From Croceibacterium soli (GTDB lineage Bacteria > Pseudomonadota > Alphaproteobacteria > Sphingomonadales > Sphingomonadaceae), in contig NZ_WTYK01000004.1 of NCBI RefSeq assembly GCF_009828065.1, positions 1-64,000 of the forward strand: DNA of 64,000 nt. The letters are read 5' to 3'. Below, piece after piece: positions 36,023 through 44,670 of the stretch (position 1 is the first letter of the stretch; every line of letters begins with the position of its first letter). Made by a program: the position numbers and the translations under genes. A model generated the notes under the pieces. The model searched no databases, was not told where the DNA came from, and was given only the letters and a program-made list of their open reading frames with translations.

Positions 36023-36036
36023 ATGCAAATTTGCAT
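36023..36036. promoter_or_regulatory. Perfect 14-bp palindrome between fliC and the activator gene
   Basis: ATGCAAATTTGCAT is a perfect inverted repeat set in the only AT-rich stretch of the divergent gap, about 52 bases before the activator start. Nearby are two TACGT copies around TATAAA (about 35996-36014) and GTTAACC. This looks like an operator, but the binding protein cannot be named. Confidence 0.45.
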
Positions 36037-36087
36037 GATCGGCCCGCATTTGCCCTCTCAAGGGGTTTGGTTAATCAGGGGGCCAAC

Positions 36088-37350
36088 GTGGGATCGATCC
36101 AGCGGACCGAGAGGTTCGAGAAAGTTCATGCGGCACTTGCGGGCAAGCTGGCGGGGGTAACGTCCTCGCTGTTTCCGCCCAACCCGGTACAGATCGGCGA
36201 CGCGGCCGAAGCGGCGACGCGGGGCCTGCCCAATGCGCTCTCCATCGCCCGCGCCGAAGCGCCGTCGATCGTCCGCTCGGGCTCCGGGGCCTCGCTGACT
36301 TATGAGGACCCTGCCTCCGAAGCCACCTTCGGCGCGCTCGTGGCGCTGATCTCCGCGAAGGGCGGCCCGATCGCGGCCGATCCGGAATCGCTTTCGGTCC
36401 TGGCGCTGGCCGACCGCCTGGCGGCGACCGACATCCCGGTCCTGATCAACGGCCCGACCGGCACCGGCAAGGAAGTCCTCTCCCGCTTCATTCACGAGCG
36501 CAGCCCGCGCCGCGACAAGCCGTTCGTGGCGATCAACTGCGCGGCGATCCCGGAAACGATGCTCGAAGCGCTGCTGTTCGGCCACCAGAAGGGCGCCTTC
36601 ACCGGCGCCAATACTGGCGGCGAAGGCTTCTTCCGCGCCGCCGAGGGCGGGACGCTGCTGCTCGACGAGATCGCCGAGATGCCGCTGTCCCTCCAGGCCA
36701 AGCTGCTCCGCGCGCTGCAGGAAAGCGAAGTCGTGCCGGTCGGCGCGACCACGCCGGTCAAGATCGACGTCCGGATCATCGCCTGCGCCAACCGCGACCT
36801 GCCGCTGGAGGTGGAGGAAGGGCGCTTCCGGGCCGATCTCTACTACCGCCTGAACGTGTTCCCGATGGCCTTGTCCGCCCTCCGCGACCGGCCCGCGGAC
36901 ATCGTGCCGCTCGCCTTTGCCATGCTGCTGCGCCACGTGCCGCAGGGCCGCACCGTGCCTTGGATCGCCGACGCCGCGGTCGCGATGCTCAAGCAGCACG
37001 GCTGGCCCGGCAACATCCGCGAGCTCGAGAACGTCATGCGCCGCGCGCTGGTCCTGGCCGGCACCGGCGACATGATCATGGCCGAGCACATCGTCTTCGA
37101 CCGGGCCGCCCGTCTGGTCGAGCGCGCGCCGGAACCCGTTTGCAATGCGCCGGAGCCGGAAGCCCCGGGCGGCGCCAAGCTTTCGAAGGTCGTCCAGCTT
37201 TCCGAAGCGCGGGCGATCATGGACACGCTCGACGCCTGCGGCGGGCGCCGCGCCGAAGCGGCGCGCCAGCTCGGCATCAGCGAGCGGACTTTGCGGTATC
37301 GCCTGGCATCGTTCCGTGAAGCCGGGCTTGCGATGGGAGGCCGTGGATGA
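36088..37350 (+). CDS. Sigma-54-dependent transcriptional activator of flagellar genes (FlbD/FleQ-like, no receiver domain)
   Basis: The 420-residue protein starts at GTG 36088 after AGGGGG. The longer ORF upstream crosses repeats and fliC antisense. About 110 N-terminal residues do not resemble a receiver. The AAA+ domain has Walker A NGPTGTGKEVLSR, GAFTGANTGG (sigma-54 contact loop), Walker B GGTLLLDEIAEM and the arginine-finger region FRADLYYRLNVFPM. A Fis-type helix-turn-helix ends the protein (RRAEAARQLGISERTLRYRL). It probably binds upstream of flgB, the flhA operon and fliK. It is coupled to fliE by a 4-base overlap. Confidence 0.87.
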   Translation: MGSIQRTERFEKVHAALAGKLAGVTSSLFPPNPVQIGDAAEAATRGLPNALSIARAEAPSIVRSGSGASLTYEDPASEATFGALVALISAKGGPIAADPESLSVLALADRLAATDIPVLINGPTGTGKEVLSRFIHERSPRRDKPFVAINCAAIPETMLEALLFGHQKGAFTGANTGGEGFFRAAEGGTLLLDEIAEMPLSLQAKLLRALQESEVVPVGATTPVKIDVRIIACANRDLPLEVEEGRFRADLYYRLNVFPMALSALRDRPADIVPLAFAMLLRHVPQGRTVPWIADAAVAMLKQHGWPGNIRELENVMRRALVLAGTGDMIMAEHIVFDRAARLVERAPEPVCNAPEPEAPGGAKLSKVVQLSEARAIMDTLDACGGRRAEAARQLGISERTLRYRLASFREAGLAMGGRG

Positions 37351-37700
37351 GTGTCAACGGAATAGGCGGCGCGGGATCGGTCCAGCAGATTATCTCGCTT
37401 CGCCAGCAGATCATCGATCGTTCGAGCCTGCTGCAGGAACTGCATCAGGCGAAAGGCAGTCAGGCGCCGGCCGAACCCGGCGGCGGCTTCGCCGACACGC
37501 TGAAGAACGCGCTCGACGGGGTCAGCGCCACGCAGAGCAAGGCCTCGGACCTGAGCGCGCAGTACGAACGCGGCGAAGTGACCGACATCGCCAAAGTCAT
37601 GCTCGCCAGGCAGGAAGCCGGTGTCGCTTTCGAGGCGACCTTGCAGGTCCGCAACAAGCTGCTCTCCGCCTACCAAGAAATCATGCGGATCGGGATCTGA
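37347..37700 (+). CDS. fliE: Flagellar hook-basal body protein FliE
   Basis: The 117-residue protein ends with the FliE signature VAFEATLQVRNKLLSAYQEI and MRIGI. It links the MS ring to the rod. The central helix FADTLKNALDGVSATQSKAS fits the family. ATG overlaps the activator stop by 4 bases, so the regulator and structural genes are coupled. Confidence 0.9.
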   Translation: MSVNGIGGAGSVQQIISLRQQIIDRSSLLQELHQAKGSQAPAEPGGGFADTLKNALDGVSATQSKASDLSAQYERGEVTDIAKVMLARQEAGVAFEATLQVRNKLLSAYQEIMRIGI

Positions 37701-37703
37701 TAG

Positions 37704-39338
37704 ATGAGCGAACTGGTACCCGCAGCCAACGCCTCCGGATCGTTGCTCACCCCCTTACGCGACGCGCGGGGCGGATCGGTCCTGACCCGGCTCGGCGCCT
37801 TCGCTGCCCAGCCGCCGGTCAGGAAAGCGCTGCCCTGGTTCGCCGGTGTCGCCGGGGTCGGGCTGCTCGCGCTGGTCTGGGCCGGCCTCTCGCCCGCACC
37901 GCAGCGCGTGCTCTACTCCTCGCTCAGCGATGCCGAGCGGGCCGAAGTGGTCGGCGCGCTCGACAAGGCCTCCATTGACTACACGATCGACAGCGCCACC
38001 GGCGCGCTGACCGTGGCGGAGGACGATCTCTACCGCGCGCGCATGCTCGTGGCCTCCGACGGAGCGCTCGCCGCGCCTGAGAGCGGCACGGACATGCTCG
38101 ATGCGCTGCCGATGGGCGCCAGCCGTACGCTCGAAGGCGACCGGCTGCGGGCCGCGCAGGAGCGCGACCTGACCCTCACCATCATGGAAATCGACGGCGT
38201 CGAGGCGGTCCGCGTGCACCTCGGCCGGGCCGAACGCTCGGTCTTCGTGCGCGAGAACCTGGCGCCGACCGCTTCGGTCATGGTGCGCATGGCGCGCGGC
38301 CGGCAGATGGCGGATTCGCAGGTCAACGCGATCGCCAACCTCGTCGCCGGATCGGTGCCGGGCCTGACGATCGACGCGGTGCAGATCGTCGACCAGCACG
38401 GCCGCTTGCTGTCGCAGGCGAAGAACGCCGATTCCGACCGGCTCGAGCTGCAATCGCGGATCGAAGGCAAGCTGCGCATGCAGGTCGAGCAGCTGCTTTC
38501 CCCGATGATCGGCACGGGCAACTTCTCGAGCGAGATCCAGGTCGAGCTCGACATGAACGAAGTCACCTCCGCGCGCGAAAGCTACGACAAGGACGGCGCC
38601 ATCCGCCGCGAGACGACGCAGCGCTCTCAGGCAGTCGCCGGCGGCGCGATCGGCGTCCCTGGCGTGCTCGCCAACACCCCGCCCGCAGCGGCCGAAGCCC
38701 GCCCCGACGCGCCCGACGGCGAAGCGGCGCCGGCCGCCCCGCAGGCGAGCGGCGAAAGCAGCGCTACCCGGACTTTCGAGCTCGGCCGCGAAGTCGCCGT
38801 GTCCAACATCACCCCGGGCAGCGTGAAGCGCCTGTCCGTGGCGGTGGCGCTCAACCAGGATGCGCTCAAGGGCGCCAAGGCCGCTGATTTCAAGAAGTTC
38901 GAACGTCTGGTCGCAGCCGCCGTGGGCGCAAACCCGGAACGGGGCGACACCGTGGCCGTGATCGTCCGCCCCTTCCAGGCTGCTGAGATCGAAGCCGTGC
39001 CTTTCTGGGAAACCGCCTGGTTCGGCACCATCCTGCGCAATGTCGTGGCGCTGATCGCGGTCCTGCTGGTTCTGTTCCTGGCCGTGCGCCCGATCGTGAA
39101 GGCGCTGACCCGCCGCAAGAGCGAAGCCGAAGAAGCCGGCGGCGGCGAGCCGCGCATGATCGCTGGGCGCCAGGCGCTGGTCTCGGCCGGCCAGTTCAGC
39201 GAAATGCCCGATCGGGAGCGGCTCTCCGCCCAGATCGAGCTCGCCCAGCGCATCGTCCGCGAACAGCCTGACGATGCCCTGCAGGCGCTGCGCCGAATGC
39301 TCGGCGAAGCCCAAGGCAACGAAGGAGCCGCGCGATGA
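37704..39338 (+). CDS. fliF: Flagellar MS-ring protein FliF
   Basis: The 544-residue protein has two membrane helices (WFAGVAGVGLLALVWAGL near residue 50 and NVVALIAVLLVLFLAV near 450) enclosing a periplasmic region with YSSLSDAERAEVVGALDKAS, RALEGDRLRAAQERDL-type ring-building motifs and MVRMARGRQMADSQVNAIAN. The C-terminal cytosolic tail binds FliG. Start is 3 bases after fliE. Confidence 0.95.
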   Translation: MSELVPAANASGSLLTPLRDARGGSVLTRLGAFAAQPPVRKALPWFAGVAGVGLLALVWAGLSPAPQRVLYSSLSDAERAEVVGALDKASIDYTIDSATGALTVAEDDLYRARMLVASDGALAAPESGTDMLDALPMGASRTLEGDRLRAAQERDLTLTIMEIDGVEAVRVHLGRAERSVFVRENLAPTASVMVRMARGRQMADSQVNAIANLVAGSVPGLTIDAVQIVDQHGRLLSQAKNADSDRLELQSRIEGKLRMQVEQLLSPMIGTGNFSSEIQVELDMNEVTSARESYDKDGAIRRETTQRSQAVAGGAIGVPGVLANTPPAAAEARPDAPDGEAAPAAPQASGESSATRTFELGREVAVSNITPGSVKRLSVAVALNQDALKGAKAADFKKFERLVAAAVGANPERGDTVAVIVRPFQAAEIEAVPFWETAWFGTILRNVVALIAVLLVLFLAVRPIVKALTRRKSEAEEAGGGEPRMIAGRQALVSAGQFSEMPDRERLSAQIELAQRIVREQPDDALQALRRMLGEAQGNEGAAR

Positions 39339-40360
39339 GCGCCCTGGCCGAAGTGACCGCCGAGGGGCCCGACCGCGCCGCGGTCATGGTCATGCTGCTC
39401 GGCGAAGAGGACGCGGCGCGTCTTCTGGCCGGGTTGTCACCGGACGAACTGCGGACCCTGGGCGCGAAGATGTGCGCCATGGGAGAGATCGGGCCTGGCG
39501 CGATCGCCGCTGCCATCAGCAGCTTCGCCGAATCCGCCGGCCGGTCCGGCATCGCTTCGCACGACCGGGTCGAGAACGTCCGCCGCATCATGACGAGCGC
39601 GGTGGGCGAGGTGAAAGCCGACAGCCTTATGCGCCGCGTGGCCCCGCCGCAGGAAGGTCCGCGCACGCCCGCGCTGGAGCTGGCGCAGTGGCTCGAGCCC
39701 GAAGTTCTCATCCCGCTGATCGCGGACGAGCATCCGCAGGCGATCGCGGTCCTGCTGGTCCAGCTGGAGCCGGTCGCCGCCGCGGCGGTGCTTGCCGGCC
39801 TGCCGGAGGAACTGCACACCCCGGTGGTCCACCGCATCGCCAAGTTGGGCCCGGTATCGCCCGAGGCGATCACCATCCTCGAGGAAACCCTGGCGGCCAA
39901 GATCGCCAGGACCCACGGAAAGGCCCCGCTGACGATGGGCGGCGTGCGCGAAGCCGCCGAGATCATCAACAACGCCGCGCGCAGCGTAGAGAAACGCGTG
40001 ATGCCGGCGATCGGCAAGATCGACAAGCAGCTCGCGCGCGATCTCGAGAACGAAATGTTCAAGTTCGAGCACTTGTTCGAACTCGACACCAAGATGACCG
40101 GCGCCCTGCTCCGCGAGATCGAGAGCGAGCTGCTGATCGACGCCCTCAAGGGCATCGAACCCGACAAGCGCGATCACTTCTTCGAAGCCATGTCCAGCCG
40201 CGCGGCCGATGGGCTACGCGACGAGATCGAGGCGCGCGGCCGCATCAAGCGGACCGAAGTCGAAGCGGCGCAGAAGGCGATCGTTGCGGTCGCCAAGCGT
40301 CTCGCCGCCGAAGGCACCATCGTGTTCGGCAGCGGCGGCGGGGAGGAAGACTATGTCTAG
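39335..40360 (+). CDS. fliG: Flagellar motor switch protein FliG
   Basis: The 341-residue protein has the armadillo motif IADEHPQAIAVLLVQLEP and the C-terminal torque domain (LLREIESELLIDALKGIEPD, MSSRAADGLRDEIEARGRIK) that meets MotA. FliG forms the upper C ring on FliF. Overlaps fliF by 4 bases. Confidence 0.95.
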   Translation: MSALAEVTAEGPDRAAVMVMLLGEEDAARLLAGLSPDELRTLGAKMCAMGEIGPGAIAAAISSFAESAGRSGIASHDRVENVRRIMTSAVGEVKADSLMRRVAPPQEGPRTPALELAQWLEPEVLIPLIADEHPQAIAVLLVQLEPVAAAAVLAGLPEELHTPVVHRIAKLGPVSPEAITILEETLAAKIARTHGKAPLTMGGVREAAEIINNAARSVEKRVMPAIGKIDKQLARDLENEMFKFEHLFELDTKMTGALLREIESELLIDALKGIEPDKRDHFFEAMSSRAADGLRDEIEARGRIKRTEVEAAQKAIVAVAKRLAAEGTIVFGSGGGEEDYV

Positions 40361-40922
40361 CCTTCCGCTCGACCTGCTCCGCAGCCGCGGCGGCTTCTCC
40401 CGCGACACCCGCTTCTCGCCGATGCTGGCCCGCGCTTCCACCGCTGCAGCGCCGGACCCCGTGGTCGAGGCTTACGAGCGGGGGTTCGCCGAAGGCAGCG
40501 CCCACGCGATGGAGGCCGCACTCCTTGCCGAGCGCGAGCGCGAGGCGCAGCGCGGGGCGATCGAGCTCGCCTTCGCCCAGTTCGACGAACACAGCGAAGC
40601 CGAACTGCGGGAGCGCCTGCGGCAGACCGTGCTCGCGCTCTGCGAAGCGACGATCATGCCTGTGGCCATCGACCCCGAAGGCCTCGCCGCGCGGGTCGAG
40701 AAAGCGACCGGAATGCTCCAGCGCGCCCATGACGAACGCCGGGTGCTGCTCAATCCGGAAGATCTTGCGCTGGTCAGAGACCGGCTGCCGGAAGGCCTTG
40801 CGGTCGAGGCGGAGCCGACAGTCGAGCGCGGCGGGCTACGCATCGAGACCGCCGACGGCGGCATCGAGGACGGTCCGGCGCAATGGCGGCGGATCCTAGC
40901 CGAGGCCTTTCGCGAGTGCTGA
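40353..40922 (+). CDS. fliH: Flagellar export ATPase regulator FliH
   Basis: The 189-residue protein starts at ATG 40353, overlapping fliG by 8 bases. It has the acidic, helical make-up of FliH (AYERGFAEGSAHAMEAALLA, ALLAEREREAQRGAIELAFA) and a C-terminal E/V-type stator-like half (LLNPEDLALVRDRLPEG). It inhibits FliI and ties it to the C ring. Sequence similarity is weak, as is usual for FliH, and position supports the call. Confidence 0.8.
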   Translation: MSSLPLDLLRSRGGFSRDTRFSPMLARASTAAAPDPVVEAYERGFAEGSAHAMEAALLAEREREAQRGAIELAFAQFDEHSEAELRERLRQTVLALCEATIMPVAIDPEGLAARVEKATGMLQRAHDERRVLLNPEDLALVRDRLPEGLAVEAEPTVERGGLRIETADGGIEDGPAQWRRILAEAFREC

Positions 40923-42247
40923 GGCAGTTCGATGAGATGCTCGGCGGCCTGGCGATGTCGCCGGTCGACCTGAGCCCGCGCCGCTTCGGCCGGGTGACCG
41001 CCTGCGACGGCGGCCTGATCGAGGTCAGCGGGCTTTCGGTGCCGATCGGCGGCCTGTGCCGCATCGACGACGGCAAAGGGACGATGCTGACGGCCGAAGC
41101 GATCGGCTTCCGCAACGGCCGCACGATGATGATGATGCTCGGCGACAGCGTCCTGCTGCGCCCGGGCGTTCCCGTGCGCCCCGAAGGGCGGCCCGGGATG
41201 CTGCCGGTCGGCCCCGCCTATCTCGGGCGCGCGGTCGACGGGCTCGGCCAGCCGATCGACGGAGGTCCGGCTTTGCGCTGCATGGCCGAATGGCCCTCCG
41301 GCGGAAAGCGCACCGGCGCGCTCGACCGCGCAAGCGTGCGCGAGCCGTTCGACACGGGGATCCGCGCGATCAACGCCCTCACCACGCTGGGGATCGGCCA
41401 GCGCGTCGGCATCATGGCGGGGTCGGGCGTCGGCAAGTCCGTGCTGATCGACATGATCGCCAGCGGCGCAGAAGCCGACATCGTGATCGTCGGCCTGATC
41501 GGCGAGCGTGCGCGCGAGGTTTCCGACTTCGTTTCCCGCCACATGAACGGCGAAGCGGCCGCCCGCACCGCCGTCGTCGCGGTTCCGGCCGATCACGCAC
41601 CCAACCTGCGCCTGCGCGGCGCTCTTCTCGCCACTTCGCTGGCCGAATACTTCCGCGCGCAGGGCCGCCGGGTCCTGCTGATCCAGGACAGCCTCACCCG
41701 CATCGCCCATGCGGCGCGCGAGATCGGCATTCTGCTGGGCGAGCCCGGCGCGGCGCGCGGCTATCCGCCCTCGGCGCTTTCGACCGTGACCAAGCTGGTC
41801 GAACGCGCCGGCAATTCGGCCGAAAGCGGCGGCTCGATCACCGCGATCTACACCGTCCTCGCCGACGGCGACGACCAGAACGATCCGGTGGTCGACACCG
41901 CCCGCTCGATCCTCGACGGCCACATCGTGCTCTCGCGAGAGCTGGCCCAGCGCGGGCAATATCCGGCGATCGACGTCGGCGCTTCGCTCAGCCGTGTGAT
42001 GAGCGATGTCGTGCCGCCAGAACAGAGCGCTGTCGCGCGCCGCTTCCGCGCGCTCGTTTCGGGTTACGAGAGCAACCGCGACCTGGTGCTGATGGGCGCT
42101 TACCGTGCCGGCGCCGATCCGATCATCGACCGCGGCATCGCCCTGCAACCGCAGATCGCCGCTTTCCTCTCCCAGGCCGGCGGCGAGCACGTCGCGCTGC
42201 AGGACTCGATGGACCAGCTCGCGCAGCTCATGGGCCATGGGCAGTGA
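40883..42247 (+). CDS. fliI: Flagellar export ATPase FliI
   Basis: The 454-residue F1-type ATPase has Walker A GIMAGSGVGKSVLIDM, GLIGERAREVSDFV, Walker B VLLIQDSLTRIAHAAREIG and the ALSTVTKLVERAGN block typical of FliI. It unfolds and delivers export substrates to FlhA. The ATG at 40883 overlaps fliH by 40 bases. A GTG at 40916 would overlap by only 7 and is an equally possible start. Confidence 0.94.
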   Translation: MAADPSRGLSRVLRQFDEMLGGLAMSPVDLSPRRFGRVTACDGGLIEVSGLSVPIGGLCRIDDGKGTMLTAEAIGFRNGRTMMMMLGDSVLLRPGVPVRPEGRPGMLPVGPAYLGRAVDGLGQPIDGGPALRCMAEWPSGGKRTGALDRASVREPFDTGIRAINALTTLGIGQRVGIMAGSGVGKSVLIDMIASGAEADIVIVGLIGERAREVSDFVSRHMNGEAAARTAVVAVPADHAPNLRLRGALLATSLAEYFRAQGRRVLLIQDSLTRIAHAAREIGILLGEPGAARGYPPSALSTVTKLVERAGNSAESGGSITAIYTVLADGDDQNDPVVDTARSILDGHIVLSRELAQRGQYPAIDVGASLSRVMSDVVPPEQSAVARRFRALVSGYESNRDLVLMGAYRAGADPIIDRGIALQPQIAAFLSQAGGEHVALQDSMDQLAQLMGHGQ

Positions 42248-42662
42248 CAAGGCGCGCCTGCGCCGCGCGCACCTGATCGAACGCGTCCGATCGGCCGAGC
42301 AGCGCAAAGCCGCGCTCGATGCCTTCCAGGCGGAAGCCGTGCGGGTGAAGCTCGAACAGCTCTCCGAACGCACCCGATCTTTGGCCCAGCTCTACGCCCT
42401 GCGCGACAAGTCGCAGGACGGCACCGATCTCCGCAGCGCGACCGTACTCGGCAGTCATCTGCGCGATCTCGGCCGGACCGCCGCGCAGCAGGCCGACTAT
42501 GCCCGGCAGCAAGCCGACGGCAAAATGGCCGATCTCGCCGCCGCCGAGCGCCGCCGCCAGCGCGCCGAAGAGGGCCGCAAGGTGCTTCATCGCTCCGTTC
42601 TGGAGGAAGCCGGCAAGGACGACCGCATCCCTGTGAGGAAAGCTGGCACGCATCTTGAATAG
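42237..42662 (+). CDS. fliJ: Flagellar export chaperone FliJ
   Basis: The 141-residue protein starts at ATG 42237, overlapping fliI by 11 bases. It is almost wholly helical and charged (QLSERTRSLAQLYALRDKSQ, AAQQADYARQQADGKMADLA), the coiled-coil pattern of FliJ, which sits in the FliI ring like a rotor shaft. The assignment relies on composition and position after fliI. Confidence 0.75.
   Translation: MGSDKARLRRAHLIERVRSAEQRKAALDAFQAEAVRVKLEQLSERTRSLAQLYALRDKSQDGTDLRSATVLGSHLRDLGRTAAQQADYARQQADGKMADLAAAERRRQRAEEGRKVLHRSVLEEAGKDDRIPVRKAGTHLE
42644..42659 (+). promoter_or_regulatory. Weak candidate sigma-54 promoter of fliK
   Basis: TGGCACGCATCTTGAA has a perfect -24 half (TGGCAC) and correct spacing, but the -12 element reads TTGA instead of TTGC. 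It lies at the end of fliJ, 36 bases before fliK, where a 32-base gap breaks the otherwise overlapping gene chain. Confidence 0.4.
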
Positions 42663-42694
42663 ACGGGGAGGTACAACGGCGGACGAACAAGTCG

Positions 42695-44056
42695 ATGATC
42701 TCTCTGGCACTCTCAATTTCGAAATCCCACACCTCCACGGAGGCTGGCGACGCATCGGCGTCCGCCCCCGGCGGCGAGGGAGCGAAGAGCGCCTTTTCCG
42801 CCGTCCTGCAGTCCCTCGATCTCCTGCCGAGCGCCGGCGAGGCAAAGCTCGTCGCCCCGGCCGAAGAGCCCTCCACGGCCCCGGCGAGCGACGTCCGGTT
42901 GCCGGTCCCAACAAAAACCGGCAAAAACTTGCCGGACGTTGCCGCCGCTCTTGCCGATCTGCCGGCCGACGGTCCTGCCGATCTTCCTGCCGAAGTCTCC
43001 AAAGGTAGCGACGATCGCGCGGAAATCGGGGCGAATGTTCCGACCGCGGATCACGCGGACCTCGCGCCTCTCCTCCAGGCGCCGGTCACCATGCTGGCGC
43101 CCGAGACGCCCCTCGCCGCAAATATCGAACCGGCCCAGCCCGGCGCTCATGCTGCGCCCGCGACACCGGGCCGGACGGACCTGCCGCTTCCCGCACTTGC
43201 GGCGCAGGCGAAGCAGGAGGGCGGTGAAGCCCCCTCGCCCATGCCAGCCTCGGACACTGCCCAGGCAGGCCCGAAACCCACCCACGCTGCCGCGGGACAA
43301 GCCACGTCGGCTGCTGCCGAACTGTCGCTGCCAGCCGCCGCCCTGCTTGCGCCGGCAAGGCGCGAGAGCGGCGAAAAGGCCGAGGGACGCTCCGTCGCGA
43401 TCCAAGTCGCACCGGAACCGGCTGCGCCTTCCTCCTCCAGTCAGCTCCGCACCGAGACAGAGGTCCAGCCGGCCAAGGTCCGCGAGCCCGCCGTCGAGGG
43501 ACTGCCCTTCGCCAAGGCGGCAGCGGTCGAGGCTGCGCCGCAGGCACCGTCCGCCGCTGCCGCACAGTCGCTTCCAGCCGAGAGTTCGCAAGCCGGCAGG
43601 CCGGTCGAGACCGCCCGGCCCGCGCTGCACAGCGATGCGCTGCAGGACCTGACGCGCGTCGTCGAGCGCCTTGCCGCGGCCCGCGAGGCTTTCGCGCCGA
43701 CCGCCGCTGCCCTGGCCGTGACCCATGACGAGTTCGGCGAGATCTCGCTGAGCTTCGACCAGCAGCGCGACGGCCAGCTCGCGGTTCGCCTTTCGGCCAG
43801 CGATCCCGACGCGCACCGCGCCGTCGCCGCCGCCGTGGGCGAACGCAGCGCCGCCGCTGCCACCACCGACAGCCACACCGGCGGAAGCCAGTCACAAGCT
43901 CAGCCTCGCGGGGCCGCGGCCGAGCGCGACGCTACCGGCGGCAACTCCGCCCAGCGCCATCCCGAAAGGCAGGACCAGGCGCAGCAGCGCCGCTCTGCCC
44001 GGCATGGCAGCCCCTCCGGCAACGGCGACACGGCCCGCGCCGGCATCTTCGCCTGA
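42695..44056 (+). CDS. fliK: Flagellar hook-length control protein FliK
   Basis: The 453-residue protein is rich in Ala, Pro and Gln over its first 330 residues, as expected for the flexible molecular ruler. The C-terminal domain keeps the FliK pattern (EFGEISLSFDQQRDGQLAVR, LSASDPDAHRAVAAAVGER) that acts on FlhB to switch substrate class. The last 60 residues are polar and low in complexity. Identification is from composition, C-terminal motif and place between fliJ and fliL. Confidence 0.82.
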   Translation: MISLALSISKSHTSTEAGDASASAPGGEGAKSAFSAVLQSLDLLPSAGEAKLVAPAEEPSTAPASDVRLPVPTKTGKNLPDVAAALADLPADGPADLPAEVSKGSDDRAEIGANVPTADHADLAPLLQAPVTMLAPETPLAANIEPAQPGAHAAPATPGRTDLPLPALAAQAKQEGGEAPSPMPASDTAQAGPKPTHAAAGQATSAAAELSLPAAALLAPARRESGEKAEGRSVAIQVAPEPAAPSSSSQLRTETEVQPAKVREPAVEGLPFAKAAAVEAAPQAPSAAAAQSLPAESSQAGRPVETARPALHSDALQDLTRVVERLAAAREAFAPTAAALAVTHDEFGEISLSFDQQRDGQLAVRLSASDPDAHRAVAAAVGERSAAAATTDSHTGGSQSQAQPRGAAAERDATGGNSAQRHPERQDQAQQRRSARHGSPSGNGDTARAGIFA

Positions 44057-44088
44057 CACCCAACCAGCACACCGACGAGGAACCCACC

Positions 44089-44670
44089 GTGAGTGACAAG
44101 AACGACAAGTCCGCCCAGCCGAAGAAGAGGCCGAAGCTCTTCAAGATGCTGCTGATGGGCGTCCTGCTCGCCGGCGCCGGCGGCGGCACGGTGTTCGGTC
44201 TCATGGCTGCCGGCATCCTCGGCGACCAGCCTGCCAAGGCCGAGGAGGCCGGCCCGCAACTCGTGCTCAAGGGCGAGGAAGACAGCTTCGCCCCGCCGGC
44301 CAAGGCAGGCAAGGAAGCCGCCCCCGTGGTCTACGGCGAAGGCGGCAGCAAGTACCGCACCGCCTATCACAGCTTCGCCGAGGAATTCACCTCCAACCTC
44401 AGGAACACCGACGCGCTGGTCCAGGTCAGCCTGGCCGCTTCCACCCGTCGCGACGGCCGCGTGCTGATGTGGCTGGCCGAGCACGAGTTGGCGATCCGCT
44501 CGCGCATCCTGGTGGCCCTGGCCGACACGCCGGAGGAGGACATCTACTCGCCCGAGGGCAAGGAGCGCCTGCAGAAGCGCCTGACCAAGGCCGTCAACGA
44601 CGTCCTGGTCGAGCAGGAAGGCTTCGGCGGCGTCGATGCCGTCCACTTCCGGACCTTCATCGTCCAATGA
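44089..44670 (+). CDS. fliL: Flagellar basal body-associated protein FliL
   Basis: The 193-residue protein starts at GTG 44089 after GACGAGGAA. One membrane helix (FKMLLMGVLLAGAGGGTVFG) follows a basic N-terminus. The periplasmic domain has the stomatin-like fold pattern and ends KRLTKAVNDVLVEQEGFGGV and VHFRTFIVQ, the FliL C-terminal signature. It surrounds and stabilises the stator. Confidence 0.9.
   Translation: MSDKNDKSAQPKKRPKLFKMLLMGVLLAGAGGGTVFGLMAAGILGDQPAKAEEAGPQLVLKGEEDSFAPPAKAGKEAAPVVYGEGGSKYRTAYHSFAEEFTSNLRNTDALVQVSLAASTRRDGRVLMWLAEHELAIRSRILVALADTPEEDIYSPEGKERLQKRLTKAVNDVLVEQEGFGGVDAVHFRTFIVQ

Noticed and set aside
34834-36087. Upstream extension of the activator ORF
   Set aside because: It runs through a REP element, the fliC terminator and antisense fliC. 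The GTG at 36088 with AGGGGG is the sensible start.
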